Part shown: one piece after another, positions 52,193 through 61,291 of the stretch
Position numbering within the stretch: position 1 is the first letter of the stretch
Layout of the letters: every line of letters starts with the position of its first letter
NCBI GenBank assembly: GCA_937898525.1
Contig: CALCBC010000009.1
Location: forward strand, 37,749 to 101,748
Length of the DNA: 64,000 bases
Direction: 5' to 3'
Source of the DNA: an uncultured Sphingomonadales bacterium
GTDB taxonomy: Bacteria > Pseudomonadota > Alphaproteobacteria > Sphingomonadales > Sphingomonadaceae
The notes under the pieces: model-generated
What the model was told of the DNA's origin: nothing
The model's input: only the letters and a program-made list of their open reading frames with translations
Databases searched by the model: none
Made by a program: the position numbers and the translations under genes

Positions 52193-54220
52193 TCAGGCCA
52201 GCTCGTGGACCTGCTGCACGATCGTCTGCGCGAGCTTCTCGTTGACCTCGGCCAGGTGGTCGTGGCGCGCCTCGTAGCTCGCCATCCCCTGGCTCATCGA
52301 GCGCAGCTCGGTGCCGAACGCACGCAGCTCGGCCTCGGGGATCAGCGCCTCGATCGTCTCCCAGCGCGACCAGCCTTCGCGGGGCGCCATGCCGAGCATC
52401 CGCGCGCGGTGGCTCGAAAGCGCCGAGGTGATGCGCGAGGTCGCGCTACCCGGCGAATGGATCGTCACGTGCGAGATGGGCTCGAGCAGGTACGGCGAAG
52501 CCGCGGCAAGCGCGGCGCTCATCGCCATCCGCCCGGCGGTGCGGAAGGCGAGCTCCGAGCTGTCCACGCTGTGGAACGAGCCGTCGACCAGCGCCACCGC
52601 GACGTCGACCACGCGGCACCCGAGCGGCCCCTTGAGCATTGCATCGCGGATGCCGGCTTCGACCGCGGGGATGTATTGCCGCGGGATCACGCCGCCGGTA
52701 ATCTTGTCCTCGAACGCGAAGCCCTCGCCGCGGCCGAGCGGGCGCAGTTCGATCACCACGTCGCCGTACTGGCCGTGCCCGCCCGACTGCTTCTTGTGCC
52801 GCCCGCGCTGGCTGACCGGCTTGCGGATGGTCTCGCGGAACGCGATCGAGCGCGGCCCCACCGACACGTCGACCCCGTAGCGGCGCCTGAGCCGCTCGAG
52901 CGCGATCTGCAGGTGCTCGTCGCTGAGGCCGTGGAGCAGCGTTTCGTGCGTCTCCTCGAGCGTCTCCCACGACAGCCCGGTATCCTCCTCGACCAGCTTG
53001 TTGAGCGCCGCCGACAGGCGGACCTCGTCCTTGTGATCCTTGACCGCGATCGACAGCGCCGAGTTGGCCCGCAGCGGCGCGGCGGGTGTGGCCGAGGAAA
53101 CGGGCGCGCCGATCCCGAGCCGGTCGCCGGCGCCGATCGAATCCGCCTTGGCGATCCCGACCACCTCGCCCGGGCCGGCCTTGGCTAGCTTGCTCGTGGC
53201 ACCGCCCTGGATCGCGAACAGCGAGCCGGTGCGCTGCGTTCCGCCGTCGGCGCCGCAGAGCTCGGCGCCTTCGCTGAGCGTCCCGCCGAACACCCTTGCG
53301 AAGGCCAGCCGGCCGATCGCGTTGCCGTGCGAGATCTTGAACACCTCGACCGCCGGCCGCTCCTCGCCGAGCCGGGCGGCGGTCGTCGCCGGCGCGGGGG
53401 TGTCGTGGCGCAGCGCCTTGAGCAGCCGGCGCACGCCGAAGCCGTTCAGCGCCGAGCCGAGGAAGATCGGCACGATCAGCCCGTCGGCGGTCTCGCGCTT
53501 GAGGTCGCCGAACACCGTGTCGAGATCGGGCACCTGGTCGGTCAGCAGCTGCTCGAGCAGGTAGTCGTCGTGGTCGGCGAGATGCTCGAGCATCTTGAAG
53601 TGCGCCGCGCTCTCGACCTCCTGCAGCTCCTCGGCGATCGGCACCTGCGCCGAGGGCTGGCCCGGCCGGTACTCGTACGCGCGGTCGAGCGCGAGGTCGA
53701 CGAACCCGGTCACCTGCTCCCCGCGGGCGATCGGGATCTGCCGCGCGACCAGCGGCGGCCGGCTCATCGGCTGCAGCGCCTCGAGCACCTCGTCGATCGA
53801 ACCGCGTGCCTTGTCGACCTTGTTGACGAAGATTGCGTGCGGCACCCCGCTCGCCTCGAGCTCGCGCAGGATCGGCTCGGCCAGCGCGGCGCGCTCGGGC
53901 TCGGGGCCGATCACCACGAGGGCAAGGTCCGCGACCCTCAGCGCGGCGGCGGTGTCGGCCGCGAAGCTCGGCGAGCCCGGCGTGTCGAGCAGCACGTAGC
54001 CGTCGCCGCCCCAGTCGAACCGCATCAGGTTGAGCTCGGTCGATCCGCCCCGCGCGCGCGCCTCGGCGCTCGAATCGCCCTGCGAGGTCCCTGCTTCGAC
54101 CGATCCTAGTCGGTGAATGGCGCCGGCGGCGTGAAGCAGGGCTTCGGCGAGACTGGTCTTGCCGGCGCCGGCCGGGCCTACGAGGGCGATCGCCCGCGTG
54201 CCTTTCCCGATGGCATCCAT
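52193..54220 (-). CDS. EF-G-like translational GTPase paralogue lacking the catalytic His
   Basis: A protein of 675 residues with all five EF-G domains. The G domain shows the P-loop GPAGAGKTS, a G3 motif reading DTPGSPSF and G4 NKVD. Domain II begins near residue 290, and domains III-V end in the EF-G pattern (SQRGRHKKQSGGHGQYGDVV, LEPISHVTI). Housekeeping EF-G has DTPGH, whose His drives ribosome-stimulated GTP hydrolysis; here it is Ser. Such EF-G2-like paralogues exist in many bacteria and their roles are poorly defined; ribosome recycling or stress adaptation is possible. The gene stands alone between a kinase and an SMP-30 gene, away from the str operon. Confidence 0.88.
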   Translation of the reverse strand: MDAIGKGTRAIALVGPAGAGKTSLAEALLHAAGAIHRLGSVEAGTSQGDSSAEARARGGSTELNLMRFDWGGDGYVLLDTPGSPSFAADTAAALRVADLALVVIGPEPERAALAEPILRELEASGVPHAIFVNKVDKARGSIDEVLEALQPMSRPPLVARQIPIARGEQVTGFVDLALDRAYEYRPGQPSAQVPIAEELQEVESAAHFKMLEHLADHDDYLLEQLLTDQVPDLDTVFGDLKRETADGLIVPIFLGSALNGFGVRRLLKALRHDTPAPATTAARLGEERPAVEVFKISHGNAIGRLAFARVFGGTLSEGAELCGADGGTQRTGSLFAIQGGATSKLAKAGPGEVVGIAKADSIGAGDRLGIGAPVSSATPAAPLRANSALSIAVKDHKDEVRLSAALNKLVEEDTGLSWETLEETHETLLHGLSDEHLQIALERLRRRYGVDVSVGPRSIAFRETIRKPVSQRGRHKKQSGGHGQYGDVVIELRPLGRGEGFAFEDKITGGVIPRQYIPAVEAGIRDAMLKGPLGCRVVDVAVALVDGSFHSVDSSELAFRTAGRMAMSAALAAASPYLLEPISHVTIHSPGSATSRITSALSSHRARMLGMAPREGWSRWETIEALIPEAELRAFGTELRSMSQGMASYEARHDHLAEVNEKLAQTIVQQVHELA

Positions 54221-54307
54221 GTTCTTCCCCTTTGGTTGCCTCCCGTCCGCGAGAGTCCAAAGGCGATCCCGGCGCGCAGGATCGGCCGATCCGCACGCGA
54301 AGGCAAG

Positions 54308-54327
54308 ACGCTTTGCTTGCGAAGCGT
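54308..54327 (-). terminator. Weak hairpin after the SMP-30 gene
   Basis: ACGCTT (54308-54313) and AAGCGT (54322-54327) form a six-base-pair stem with an eight-base loop just past the stop of the leftward SMP-30 gene. There is no T tract, so this is a tentative terminator in the 115-base gap before the EF-G-like gene. Confidence 0.35.
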
Positions 54328-54335
54328 TGGCGCGT

Positions 54336-55286
54336 TCAGGGCAGCGGGAAGGCCCGGATCACGAACGGGCCGGGGTCCTTGTCGCGTAGCGCCGGGTCGA
54401 ACAGGTAGCCGATCTTGCCCTCGGTCGCGTAGCCGACGTTGCCGACCCGGGTGACGCCGGGCGAGGAGTCGAGCCCGGTCTTCACCGGCGTGATCGTCGC
54501 GCTGTCGCCCTCGACGTCGACGTAGGTCACGCGGTTGCCCGGACCCTCGGCCTGCAGGAACCGGTTGCCCGACACGTGGCGCAGGCCGTCGGGCCCGTTG
54601 ACCGGCTCCGACAGCGCCAGCGTGGTCAGCCCGGCATAGGCGCCGTCGTCCCCGCGCTCGACCCGCTGGACCGTGTGCTGGCGAACGTTGTTGACGTACA
54701 TCGTCCCGTCCTCGGCGAAGGCGATGCCGTCGACGCCGACCAGCGCCGGGTCGGCGGCGAACAGCGCCAGCTCGTCGGCATCGGGCGCGAGCGCGAAGAT
54801 CCGCCCGCCGGCGGTCTCGGTGGCGTAAGTCGTGCCGTCGGGGCCGATGGCGATGTCGTTGCACGCGAACGGCCCATCGCCGGGCAGGTCGTAGCTCGCG
54901 CTGAGCCGTCCGGTGGCGAGGTCGAACGCCTTGAGCGAGGAGTTCGCCCCGGGCTGCGGCGGGCCGCCGAACGGCGGGTTGTTGCATGCCCATAGCAATC
55001 CGCGCGCGTCGTCGGCGAAGACCCCGAACAGCGAGGTCAGGCCGTTCTCGGCGCTCGGCTCGATCCACGGCTCGGCGCTCGTCGCCCCGGCCGCGGCGCG
55101 GTAGATCGTGCCCGGGACGCTGCCGACGTAGATGTTGCCGGCCGCGTCCGAGGTGATGCTCTCGGGATGCACGCGGCTGCCGTTGATGGGAATGTCGGCC
55201 GGCTGCTGCGCCTGGATTGCCGGAGTGCAAGCCGCCATCGCGACCGCGGCGAACAGGGCCGCCGCGGCCCGCCGTGTACCGATCAT
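54336..55286 (-). CDS. SMP-30/gluconolactonase-like lipoprotein
   Basis: An exported beta-propeller protein of 316 residues. A signal with a possible lipobox MAAC (Cys20) precedes propeller blades typical of the SMP-30/strictosidine synthase group: HPESITSDAAGNIYVG, FACNDIAIGPDGTTYATET, GVDGIAFAEDGTMYVNNV, NGPDGLRHVSGNRFLQAEG. Family members hydrolyse lactones or bind small molecules, and the metal-ligand acids around GVDGIAF and NGPDGL are present. The ATG at 55286 has GGAGG six bases upstream; an ATG two codons earlier abuts that sequence and is rejected. It lies next to the araC gene on the same strand, 86 bases downstream, and may join the same pathway. Confidence 0.82.
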   Translation of the reverse strand: MIGTRRAAAALFAAVAMAACTPAIQAQQPADIPINGSRVHPESITSDAAGNIYVGSVPGTIYRAAAGATSAEPWIEPSAENGLTSLFGVFADDARGLLWACNNPPFGGPPQPGANSSLKAFDLATGRLSASYDLPGDGPFACNDIAIGPDGTTYATETAGGRIFALAPDADELALFAADPALVGVDGIAFAEDGTMYVNNVRQHTVQRVERGDDGAYAGLTTLALSEPVNGPDGLRHVSGNRFLQAEGPGNRVTYVDVEGDSATITPVKTGLDSSPGVTRVGNVGYATEGKIGYLFDPALRDKDPGPFVIRAFPLP

Positions 55287-55372
55287 CGTCATCCTCCTGC
55301 CGGCCGTGTCCGCCACGGCGAGTGCTTCGCCGTCCATGATAGGCAAACCGGCGCGGGTGGGAAGCCTGCGAC

Positions 55373-56353
55373 TCAGTTGTCGAGCCGCCACTGCCCCGGC
55401 GTGCAGCCATAGCGCCGCTTGAACGCGCGCGTGAAATGCGCGGCGTCCTCGAATCCGTTGGCGAAGGCTATCTGCGCCGCGCTGGTCCCGGCGCGGCGCG
55501 GATCGCGCAGGTCCGCCGCCGCGCGCTCGAGGCGCCGGTTCCACAGGTGCCCGGCAATCGAGTGGCCGACGGTCTCGCGCATCAGCTGATCGAGCCGGCG
55601 GCGGCTGATGTTCTGCTCGCGCGCGACGTCCTCGGCGGAGAGGCCGCCCGTGGCGAGGTTGAGCTCGATGAACTCGATCGCTCGGCACACGCGCCAGTCG
55701 GGCGCCTGCGAAAGCTGGCCGAGCGGCCCGACCACGCCGAGCAGGTGCAGCATCGCGTCCATCGCCGCCGCCCGCTGCGTGGCGTCGAGCTCGGCCGCTT
55801 CGGCAAACAGACGGCGGAGCGTGTCGGCGAGCAGCCGCGTGCCCGGCTCGCTGCCGGGCAGGGCGTTGGCGTAGAGCCGCTCGAGCTGCGGATGCCGGCT
55901 CAGCGTAGCGCGCCGCGGCAGCCGCAGGAACACGATCGCGGTCGTGTCCTCGCCAACGAGGCGGAAGGCGCTCGATTCGTCGATCAGGCACACGTCGCCC
56001 TCGGCCAGCTCGCACTGCCGGCCGTGCTGGCGCACACGGGTCGATCCGTGCGCCTGCATCATCAGCGAGACGTGCGCCGAAAAGCTGCCCGATGGCGGGC
56101 GGTAGCTGACCTCTACCGGCGCGGATTCGATCGCCACGAGTTCGCCGGCCGCGAGCGGCATGCGGCGGATCGTGCCCTGCTGCAGCACTTCGCCCGGCAG
56201 CTTCAGCGACAGGCCGGGAAAGGCCCGCGCGGCGGCACCCGACCAGACGATCGCGCGCTGCGCCTGCTCGATCGTGCTCAGGTCGATCAGCGGCGGCAGC
56301 CGACCGCCCGGACTGTTTCCAATTTCGGCAAGCGAGTCTGCCAGTTCGGTCAA
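55373..56353 (-). CDS. AraC-family transcriptional regulator
   Basis: A regulator of about 326 residues with an N-terminal cupin-like sensing domain of the AraC-binding-like type (about 40-200, GDVCLIDESSAFRLV) and two C-terminal helix-turn-helix motifs (about 225-326; LSAEDVAREQNISRRRLDQLM and TSAAQIAFANGFEDAAHFTRAFKRRYG). The layout resembles FeaR-like regulators of aromatic or amine catabolism. No ATG or GTG is available in the expected place; the TTG at 56353 gives a full-length family protein, so the start is uncertain. It is divergent from the TonB receptor, with a clear inverted repeat between them, and probably activates it. Confidence 0.83.
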   Translation of the reverse strand: MTELADSLAEIGNSPGGRLPPLIDLSTIEQAQRAIVWSGAAARAFPGLSLKLPGEVLQQGTIRRMPLAAGELVAIESAPVEVSYRPPSGSFSAHVSLMMQAHGSTRVRQHGRQCELAEGDVCLIDESSAFRLVGEDTTAIVFLRLPRRATLSRHPQLERLYANALPGSEPGTRLLADTLRRLFAEAAELDATQRAAAMDAMLHLLGVVGPLGQLSQAPDWRVCRAIEFIELNLATGGLSAEDVAREQNISRRRLDQLMRETVGHSIAGHLWNRRLERAAADLRDPRRAGTSAAQIAFANGFEDAAHFTRAFKRRYGCTPGQWRLDN

Positions 56354-56371
56354 CGTCCCGCACCCCCCGGG

Positions 56372-56393
56372 GCGGTATGGAAGCCAATACCGC
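56372..56393. promoter_or_regulatory. Inverted repeat GCGGTAT-N8-ATACCGC between araC and the TonB receptor
   Basis: A perfect seven-base inverted repeat (56372-56378 and 56387-56393) spaced by eight bases lies in the 99-base divergent promoter region. AraC regulators more often use direct repeats, so a second regulator or a dimer site is possible, but position and symmetry mark it as a control site. Confidence 0.5.
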
Positions 56394-56452
56394 GACCCGT
56401 TCGCAACGAGACGGGCGCGCGCCGCAATGGTCAAGGGGAGAGTTGAGGAATC

Positions 56453-58975
56453 ATGACGTACCGAGGCACTCGTGCGGCCACCGTCGTGGCGCGCGCATCG
56501 ATTCTGGCGCTCGCCGCCGGCACCGCGCTGGCAGCCGCCCCCGCCGCGGCGCAGCAGGAGCCCGCCGCACAGCCCCAGGGTGACGACGCGATCATCGTCA
56601 CCGCGCAGCTGCGCGAACAGAACGTGCAGGACGTCCCGCTGTCGATCAGCGCTGTCAGCGGCGAACTGCTCGAGCAGCGCAGCCAGACCACGCTGACCGA
56701 CATCACCGCGCAGATGCCGAGCCTGCTGCTGCAGCGAAACCCGGCGGGGCAGGGCAACTCGGTGCGCGTGTTCATCCGCGGCGTCGGCCAGTCGGACCAG
56801 AGCCCGTCGGTCGAGCCCGGCGTTGGCACTTACATCGACGACATCTATTACGGCACCGTGCTCGGCAGCGCGTTCGACCTGACCGACATCGAGCGCATCG
56901 AGGTGCTTCGCGGCCCGCAGGGCACGCTCTCGGGCATGAACACCCTCGGGGGCGCGATCAAGATCTATTCGCGCAAGCCCGAAGGGCACGGCGGCTACGT
57001 CGAGGCGACGATCGGCAATCTCGGCCGGCGCGATATCAAGGCCAGCGCGGACTTCACGGTGGTCCCCGACGCGGTGTTCGCGAGGATCACGGGCGTCACG
57101 CGCAATCGCGATGGCCACGTGACCCGCTACGACTACGCCTGCCTCAACCCGAACGACCCGGACGTGCTCGACGGCGACCTGCCGAGCCTCGCTTCGGGCG
57201 GCAACTGCAAGCTCGGCGAGATGGGCAACCAGGAGATGTACGGCCTGCGCGGCTCGCTGCGCATCGCGCCGGCCGGCAGCCCGCTCGAGATCAACCTCTC
57301 CGCCGATTATACCAAGGACACCTCGGAAACGCAGGCCTCGGTGCTCATCGCCAGCGCCGAGTCCGCCAACGCCGGCTCGGCCGCGCCGGTCGACCGCTCG
57401 GGCCTTTCGGTGCCGTACCAGGGCGTCGCCTACGACGACCGCTTCGTCACCTACGGCCCCTATCGCCGCGCCAACGCGGTGCTCAACGATCCATACGCGA
57501 GCTACGCCAACTTCTACGATCCGGGCGTGATGTACTCGGCGATCGCGGCGCCTCCCGGGCCGCCGTCGGAATACGTCGCCGGCGATCCGCTCGGCCCGTT
57601 CATCGCGCCGTCGGCGAACGGGGCCGAGGCCTGGGGCATCGCCGCGACGATCGATTACGAGATCGCCGAGAACCTCGCGCTCAAGTCGATCACCGGTTAC
57701 CGCCACATGTTCAGCCACACCGGCTCGGACAACGACCACTCGCCGGTGGTCTTCATCCAGGACGAATCCGATTACACGCATGAGCAGTTCAGCCAGGAGC
57801 TGCGCCTCGCCGGGCAGTTCCTCGACGACCGGCTCGATGTGATCGTCGGCGGCTACTATTACGATGCCTCGACCCGCTACGACGCGCGCATCCACACGCC
57901 GTTCTCGGGTTTCTGCCCGGCGGCGACGCCCTGCTTCTCGTTCATCAACGACGATACCGCCGATCTGACGAGCTACGCCGGCTTCGCCAACGTCGCCTAT
58001 GCGGTGACCGACTCGCTGGTCCTCGAGGGCGGCATCCGCGTGACCCACGAGAAGAAGGAATATCTCTACAACCGGCTCAACCCGGACGGGAACGGCGACT
58101 ACTTGCCGCTCAGCAACCCGAGCAACCCGCTGACCGGCTTCGTCGGCACCTACGAGGAGACGATCACCGACTACCGCGCGGTGGCCTCGTACAAGATCGC
58201 GCCCGACGTGATGGTCTACGCGCAGTTCTCGACCGGCTTCAAGGGCGGCGGCGTCGCCCCGCGACCCTACGTCTACCAGCAGATCCGCCCGTTCGGCGCG
58301 GAGAAGCTCAGGGCCTACGAACTCGGCTTCAAGTCCGACCTGTTCGGCCGCATCCTGCGGCTCAACGGCAGCGTGTTCCAGATGGACTACGAGGGCTACC
58401 AGGGCACGCCGACCACCTGCCTCGGTCCCGACGACCAGCCGCTGCCGATCGACGGCGGCGGCGTGCCCGGGCTGTGCGGCCAGTACCTCAACATCGGCGA
58501 CGCGCGCGTGCGCGGCTTCGAGCTCGAGACCACGCTGCGCCCGGTGCCGGGCCTGTCGATCGACGGCGCGATGAGCCTGACCGACTTCGAGTTCACCTCG
58601 ATCAACTACCCGACCACGGCGATCGTCGTCGGCGCCAACCGGCCCGGCATCGGTGAGTGGAAGTGGAGCCTCGGCGCGCAGTACGAAGCCGATCTCGGCG
58701 GAAACTGGGGTTCGCTGACCCCGCGCGTCGATATCTCCTACACGCCCGGGTACTGCGGCAACTTCACCTGCGACCCGAACGTGACGGTCGAAAGCTACAC
58801 GCTCGTCAACGCCCGGCTCACCTGGCGTTCGGCGGACGAGGACTGGTCGGTCGCGCTCGAGGCGACGAACCTGTTCGACAAGTTCTACTACCTGAACAAG
58901 TTCGCCACCTTCTACGTCAACGGACAGCCCGGCCGGCCGCGCGAGGTCGCGGTCACCGTGCGCCGGAACTTCTGA
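56453..58975 (+). CDS. TonB-dependent outer-membrane receptor
   Basis: An 840-residue outer-membrane transporter. A signal peptide (about 1-34) is followed by a TonB-box-like DDAIIVTAQLREQNVQDVP, the plug domain (about 50-165; VRVFIRGVGQ, DIERIEVLRGPQGTLSG, GGAIKIYSRKP) and a 22-strand barrel ending in the aromatic-terminated VAVTVRRNF. It lacks the long N-terminal secretin/STN extension of FecA-type transducers. The IRGVGQSDQSPSVEPGVGTYID segment is typical of sphingomonad receptors for hydrophobic or aromatic compounds rather than siderophores, a weak inference. A strong intrinsic terminator follows, then PQQ dehydrogenase 2 on the same strand. Confidence 0.93.
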   Translation: MTYRGTRAATVVARASILALAAGTALAAAPAAAQQEPAAQPQGDDAIIVTAQLREQNVQDVPLSISAVSGELLEQRSQTTLTDITAQMPSLLLQRNPAGQGNSVRVFIRGVGQSDQSPSVEPGVGTYIDDIYYGTVLGSAFDLTDIERIEVLRGPQGTLSGMNTLGGAIKIYSRKPEGHGGYVEATIGNLGRRDIKASADFTVVPDAVFARITGVTRNRDGHVTRYDYACLNPNDPDVLDGDLPSLASGGNCKLGEMGNQEMYGLRGSLRIAPAGSPLEINLSADYTKDTSETQASVLIASAESANAGSAAPVDRSGLSVPYQGVAYDDRFVTYGPYRRANAVLNDPYASYANFYDPGVMYSAIAAPPGPPSEYVAGDPLGPFIAPSANGAEAWGIAATIDYEIAENLALKSITGYRHMFSHTGSDNDHSPVVFIQDESDYTHEQFSQELRLAGQFLDDRLDVIVGGYYYDASTRYDARIHTPFSGFCPAATPCFSFINDDTADLTSYAGFANVAYAVTDSLVLEGGIRVTHEKKEYLYNRLNPDGNGDYLPLSNPSNPLTGFVGTYEETITDYRAVASYKIAPDVMVYAQFSTGFKGGGVAPRPYVYQQIRPFGAEKLRAYELGFKSDLFGRILRLNGSVFQMDYEGYQGTPTTCLGPDDQPLPIDGGGVPGLCGQYLNIGDARVRGFELETTLRPVPGLSIDGAMSLTDFEFTSINYPTTAIVVGANRPGIGEWKWSLGAQYEADLGGNWGSLTPRVDISYTPGYCGNFTCDPNVTVESYTLVNARLTWRSADEDWSVALEATNLFDKFYYLNKFATFYVNGQPGRPREVAVTVRRNF

Positions 58976-58987
58976 CCGCGGACGAAG

Positions 58988-59028
58988 GCCCGGGAGCGCC
59001 CGCGCGCGGCGCTTCCGGGCTTTCCTTT
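58988..59028 (+). terminator. Strong intrinsic terminator after the TonB receptor gene
   Basis: A 13-base-pair stem (58988-59000 with 59008-59020, one G-U pair) and a CGCGCGC loop are followed by TTTCCTTT, 12 bases after the stop codon. It separates the receptor gene from PQQ dehydrogenase 2, which therefore probably has its own promoter within 59021-59078. Confidence 0.8.
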
Positions 59029-59078
59029 CCGCGTGCGGGCTTTATCCGTTGGCGCCACAGGAAGGACGGGACCGAGGC

Positions 59079-61217
59079 ATGATCGAAACGGCGCGCCGGA
59101 GACTGACGCGTTCGGCGCTGGGCGTCGCGGCACTGGCGCTGTGCATGACGGGCGTGGCGGCGCAGGACACCGCGACCGTCGTCGACGGGCAGGCGCTGCG
59201 CAATGCCGACGCGCCGGCCCACGTCGGCGACTGGCTCAGCTACAGCCGCACCTGGGACGAGCAGCGCTTCAGCCCGCTCGACCAGATCAACGACGAGAAC
59301 GTGCAGGCGCTCGGCCTCGCCTGGTACGCCGATCTCGAGACCTTCCGGGGCGTGCAGGCGAGCCCGCTGGTGATCGACGGGGTGCTCTACAACGAGAGCA
59401 TCTACAACGTCGTCACCGCCTACGACGGCAAGACCGGCCGCGTGCTGTGGACCTACGATCCCAAGGTCGGGCCCGAATGGGCCCGGCTCGCCTGCTGCGG
59501 CCCGTCGTCGCGCGGCATCGCCGCGTGGAACGGCAAGCTCTACATCGGCGCGCTCGACGGGCGGCTGATCGCGATCGACGCGAAGACCGGGCGCGAGATC
59601 TGGACGGTGCAGACCTTCCCGCCGGGCCACGAATATTCGATCACCGGCGCGCCGCGGGTCTACGACGGCAAGGTGGTGATCGGCAACGGCGGCGCCGACT
59701 ACGGCTCACGCGGCTTCGTCACCGCGTGGGACGCCGAGACGGGGGAGAAGGTCTGGAAGTTCTACATTGTCCCCGGCGACCCCTCGAAGGGCCCCGACGG
59801 CGAGGCCTCCGACAGCGCGATGGCGATCGCCACGCCGACCTGGTCGGGCCGCTGGTGGGAAATGGCCGCGGGCGGCGGCGGCAACGCGTGGGACAGTTTC
59901 GCCTACGATCCCGAGCTCAACCTCGTCTACATCGGCACCGGCAACGGCAGCCCGCACATGTGGTACTTCCGCAGCGAGGGCAAGGGCGACAACCTGTTCC
60001 TGTGCTCGATCGTCGCGGTCGACGCCGACACCGGCGAGTATCGCTGGCACTACCAGGAAGTGCCCGAGGAGGACTGGGACTACACCTGTACCCAGCCGAT
60101 GGTGCTGGCCGATCTCGAGATCGGCGGGCGCACGCGGCAGGTGATCATGCACGCGCCGAAGAACGGCTTCTTCTACGTGATCGACCGCGCGACCGGCGAG
60201 CTGATCAGCGCCAGGAGCTACGTTTCGGTGAACACCTGGGCGAGCCACATCGACATGGCCACCGGCCGCCCGGTGCTGATGCCCGGCGCGCACAACACCA
60301 CGACGCCGCACCTGATGTCGCCGAGCTGGATGGCGGCGCACACCTGGCACCCGATGAGCTACAGCCCGATCACCGGGCTGGTCTATTTCTCGGCGCAGGA
60401 GCAGGGCGCGATCTACGCCCGCGCCGAGGACGGCCAGTACCGCTACGTCAAGGGCCGCAGCAATTCGGGCCAGCAGTTCGGCAACGAGCCCGAGCTGCGC
60501 GCAAGGCTGCAGGCCGAGGCGGTGGCCAGCGAGAAGGGCTACCTGCTCGCGTGGAACCCGGTGACCCAGAGCGAGGCCTGGCGGGTCGACTACGGCATCC
60601 CGGGGTCGGGCGGCGTGCTCGCCACTGCGGGCAACCTGCTGATCCAGGGCACGATCAACAAGACGCTGGCGATCTACCGCGCGAGCGACGGCGCGAAGCT
60701 GTGGGAGATGGACATCGACCAGGCACCGGTCGCCGGGCCGATCACGTACATGATCGACGGCGAGCAATACATCGCGATCAATGCTGGCTGGGGCGGCTCG
60801 CCGGTCTACAACCTCAACCGCAACGGCCCGTTCCGCACCGGTACCGCCAAGCTGCTGGTGTTCAAGCTCGGTGCCAGCGGCGTGACGCTGCCGCCGCCCC
60901 CGCCGCCGAGCGAGCTGCCCGCCCCGCCCCCGCTGCGCGCAACCGAGTCGCAGGTCTCGCGCGGGCGCGAACTCTACAACCAGAACTGCGTGCGCTGCCA
61001 CGGCGAGAACGCGATCGGCGGCGTCAAGGACCTGCGCTTCATGACTCCGCAGGGCCACGCGCGCTTCGCCGACGTCGTGCTCAAGGGCATCCTGCAGGAA
61101 CGCGGCATGGCGAGCTTCGCCGACGTGCTCACGCCCGAGGACGCCGAGGCGATCCATGCCTACCTGATCGCCCGCGGCAACGAGGACTACGCCGACGCCG
61201 CGGCGAAGGAGAGCTGA
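59079..61217 (+). CDS. PQQ-dependent alcohol dehydrogenase with fused cytochrome c (copy 2)
   Basis: A second periplasmic quinohaemoprotein dehydrogenase (712 residues), clearly homologous to copy 1 along its whole length. It has the vicinal disulfide Cys139-Cys140 (RLACCGPS), a likely catalytic Asp334 in DWDYTCTQ, the PQQ propeller and a C-terminal cytochrome c with CVRCH (Cys637-His641). Differences from copy 1 cluster in the middle loop (MPGAHNTTTPHLMSPSWMAA instead of the copy 1 segment), which covers the active-site entrance in this family, so substrate preference may differ. The start at 59079 yields a normal signal peptide; ten upstream codons are open but unsupported. The NTF2-like multidomain gene follows. 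Confidence 0.94.
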   Translation: MIETARRRLTRSALGVAALALCMTGVAAQDTATVVDGQALRNADAPAHVGDWLSYSRTWDEQRFSPLDQINDENVQALGLAWYADLETFRGVQASPLVIDGVLYNESIYNVVTAYDGKTGRVLWTYDPKVGPEWARLACCGPSSRGIAAWNGKLYIGALDGRLIAIDAKTGREIWTVQTFPPGHEYSITGAPRVYDGKVVIGNGGADYGSRGFVTAWDAETGEKVWKFYIVPGDPSKGPDGEASDSAMAIATPTWSGRWWEMAAGGGGNAWDSFAYDPELNLVYIGTGNGSPHMWYFRSEGKGDNLFLCSIVAVDADTGEYRWHYQEVPEEDWDYTCTQPMVLADLEIGGRTRQVIMHAPKNGFFYVIDRATGELISARSYVSVNTWASHIDMATGRPVLMPGAHNTTTPHLMSPSWMAAHTWHPMSYSPITGLVYFSAQEQGAIYARAEDGQYRYVKGRSNSGQQFGNEPELRARLQAEAVASEKGYLLAWNPVTQSEAWRVDYGIPGSGGVLATAGNLLIQGTINKTLAIYRASDGAKLWEMDIDQAPVAGPITYMIDGEQYIAINAGWGGSPVYNLNRNGPFRTGTAKLLVFKLGASGVTLPPPPPPSELPAPPPLRATESQVSRGRELYNQNCVRCHGENAIGGVKDLRFMTPQGHARFADVVLKGILQERGMASFADVLTPEDAEAIHAYLIARGNEDYADAAAKES

Positions 61218-61237
61218 GCGGATGAGCCACCCGCTTC

Positions 61238-61266
61238 CGTCATGCTGAAACAAGTTCAGCATGACG
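61238..61266. repeat. Perfect REP-like palindrome between PQQ dehydrogenase 2 and the next gene
   Basis: CGTCATGCTGAA, a five-base loop and TTCAGCATGACG form a perfect 12-base-pair inverted repeat in the 74-base gap. The CGTCAT ends match the palindrome at 11291. It could stabilise the upstream message or end part of the transcripts. Confidence 0.65.
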
Positions 61267-61291
61267 AACGGGGTTAGGGGAGAGTGTGACG

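Noticed and set aside
56354..58048. Extension of the araC frame across the TonB receptor gene
   Set aside because: The added residues are the antisense image of the receptor plug and barrel. A TTG at 56353 gives a normal AraC length.
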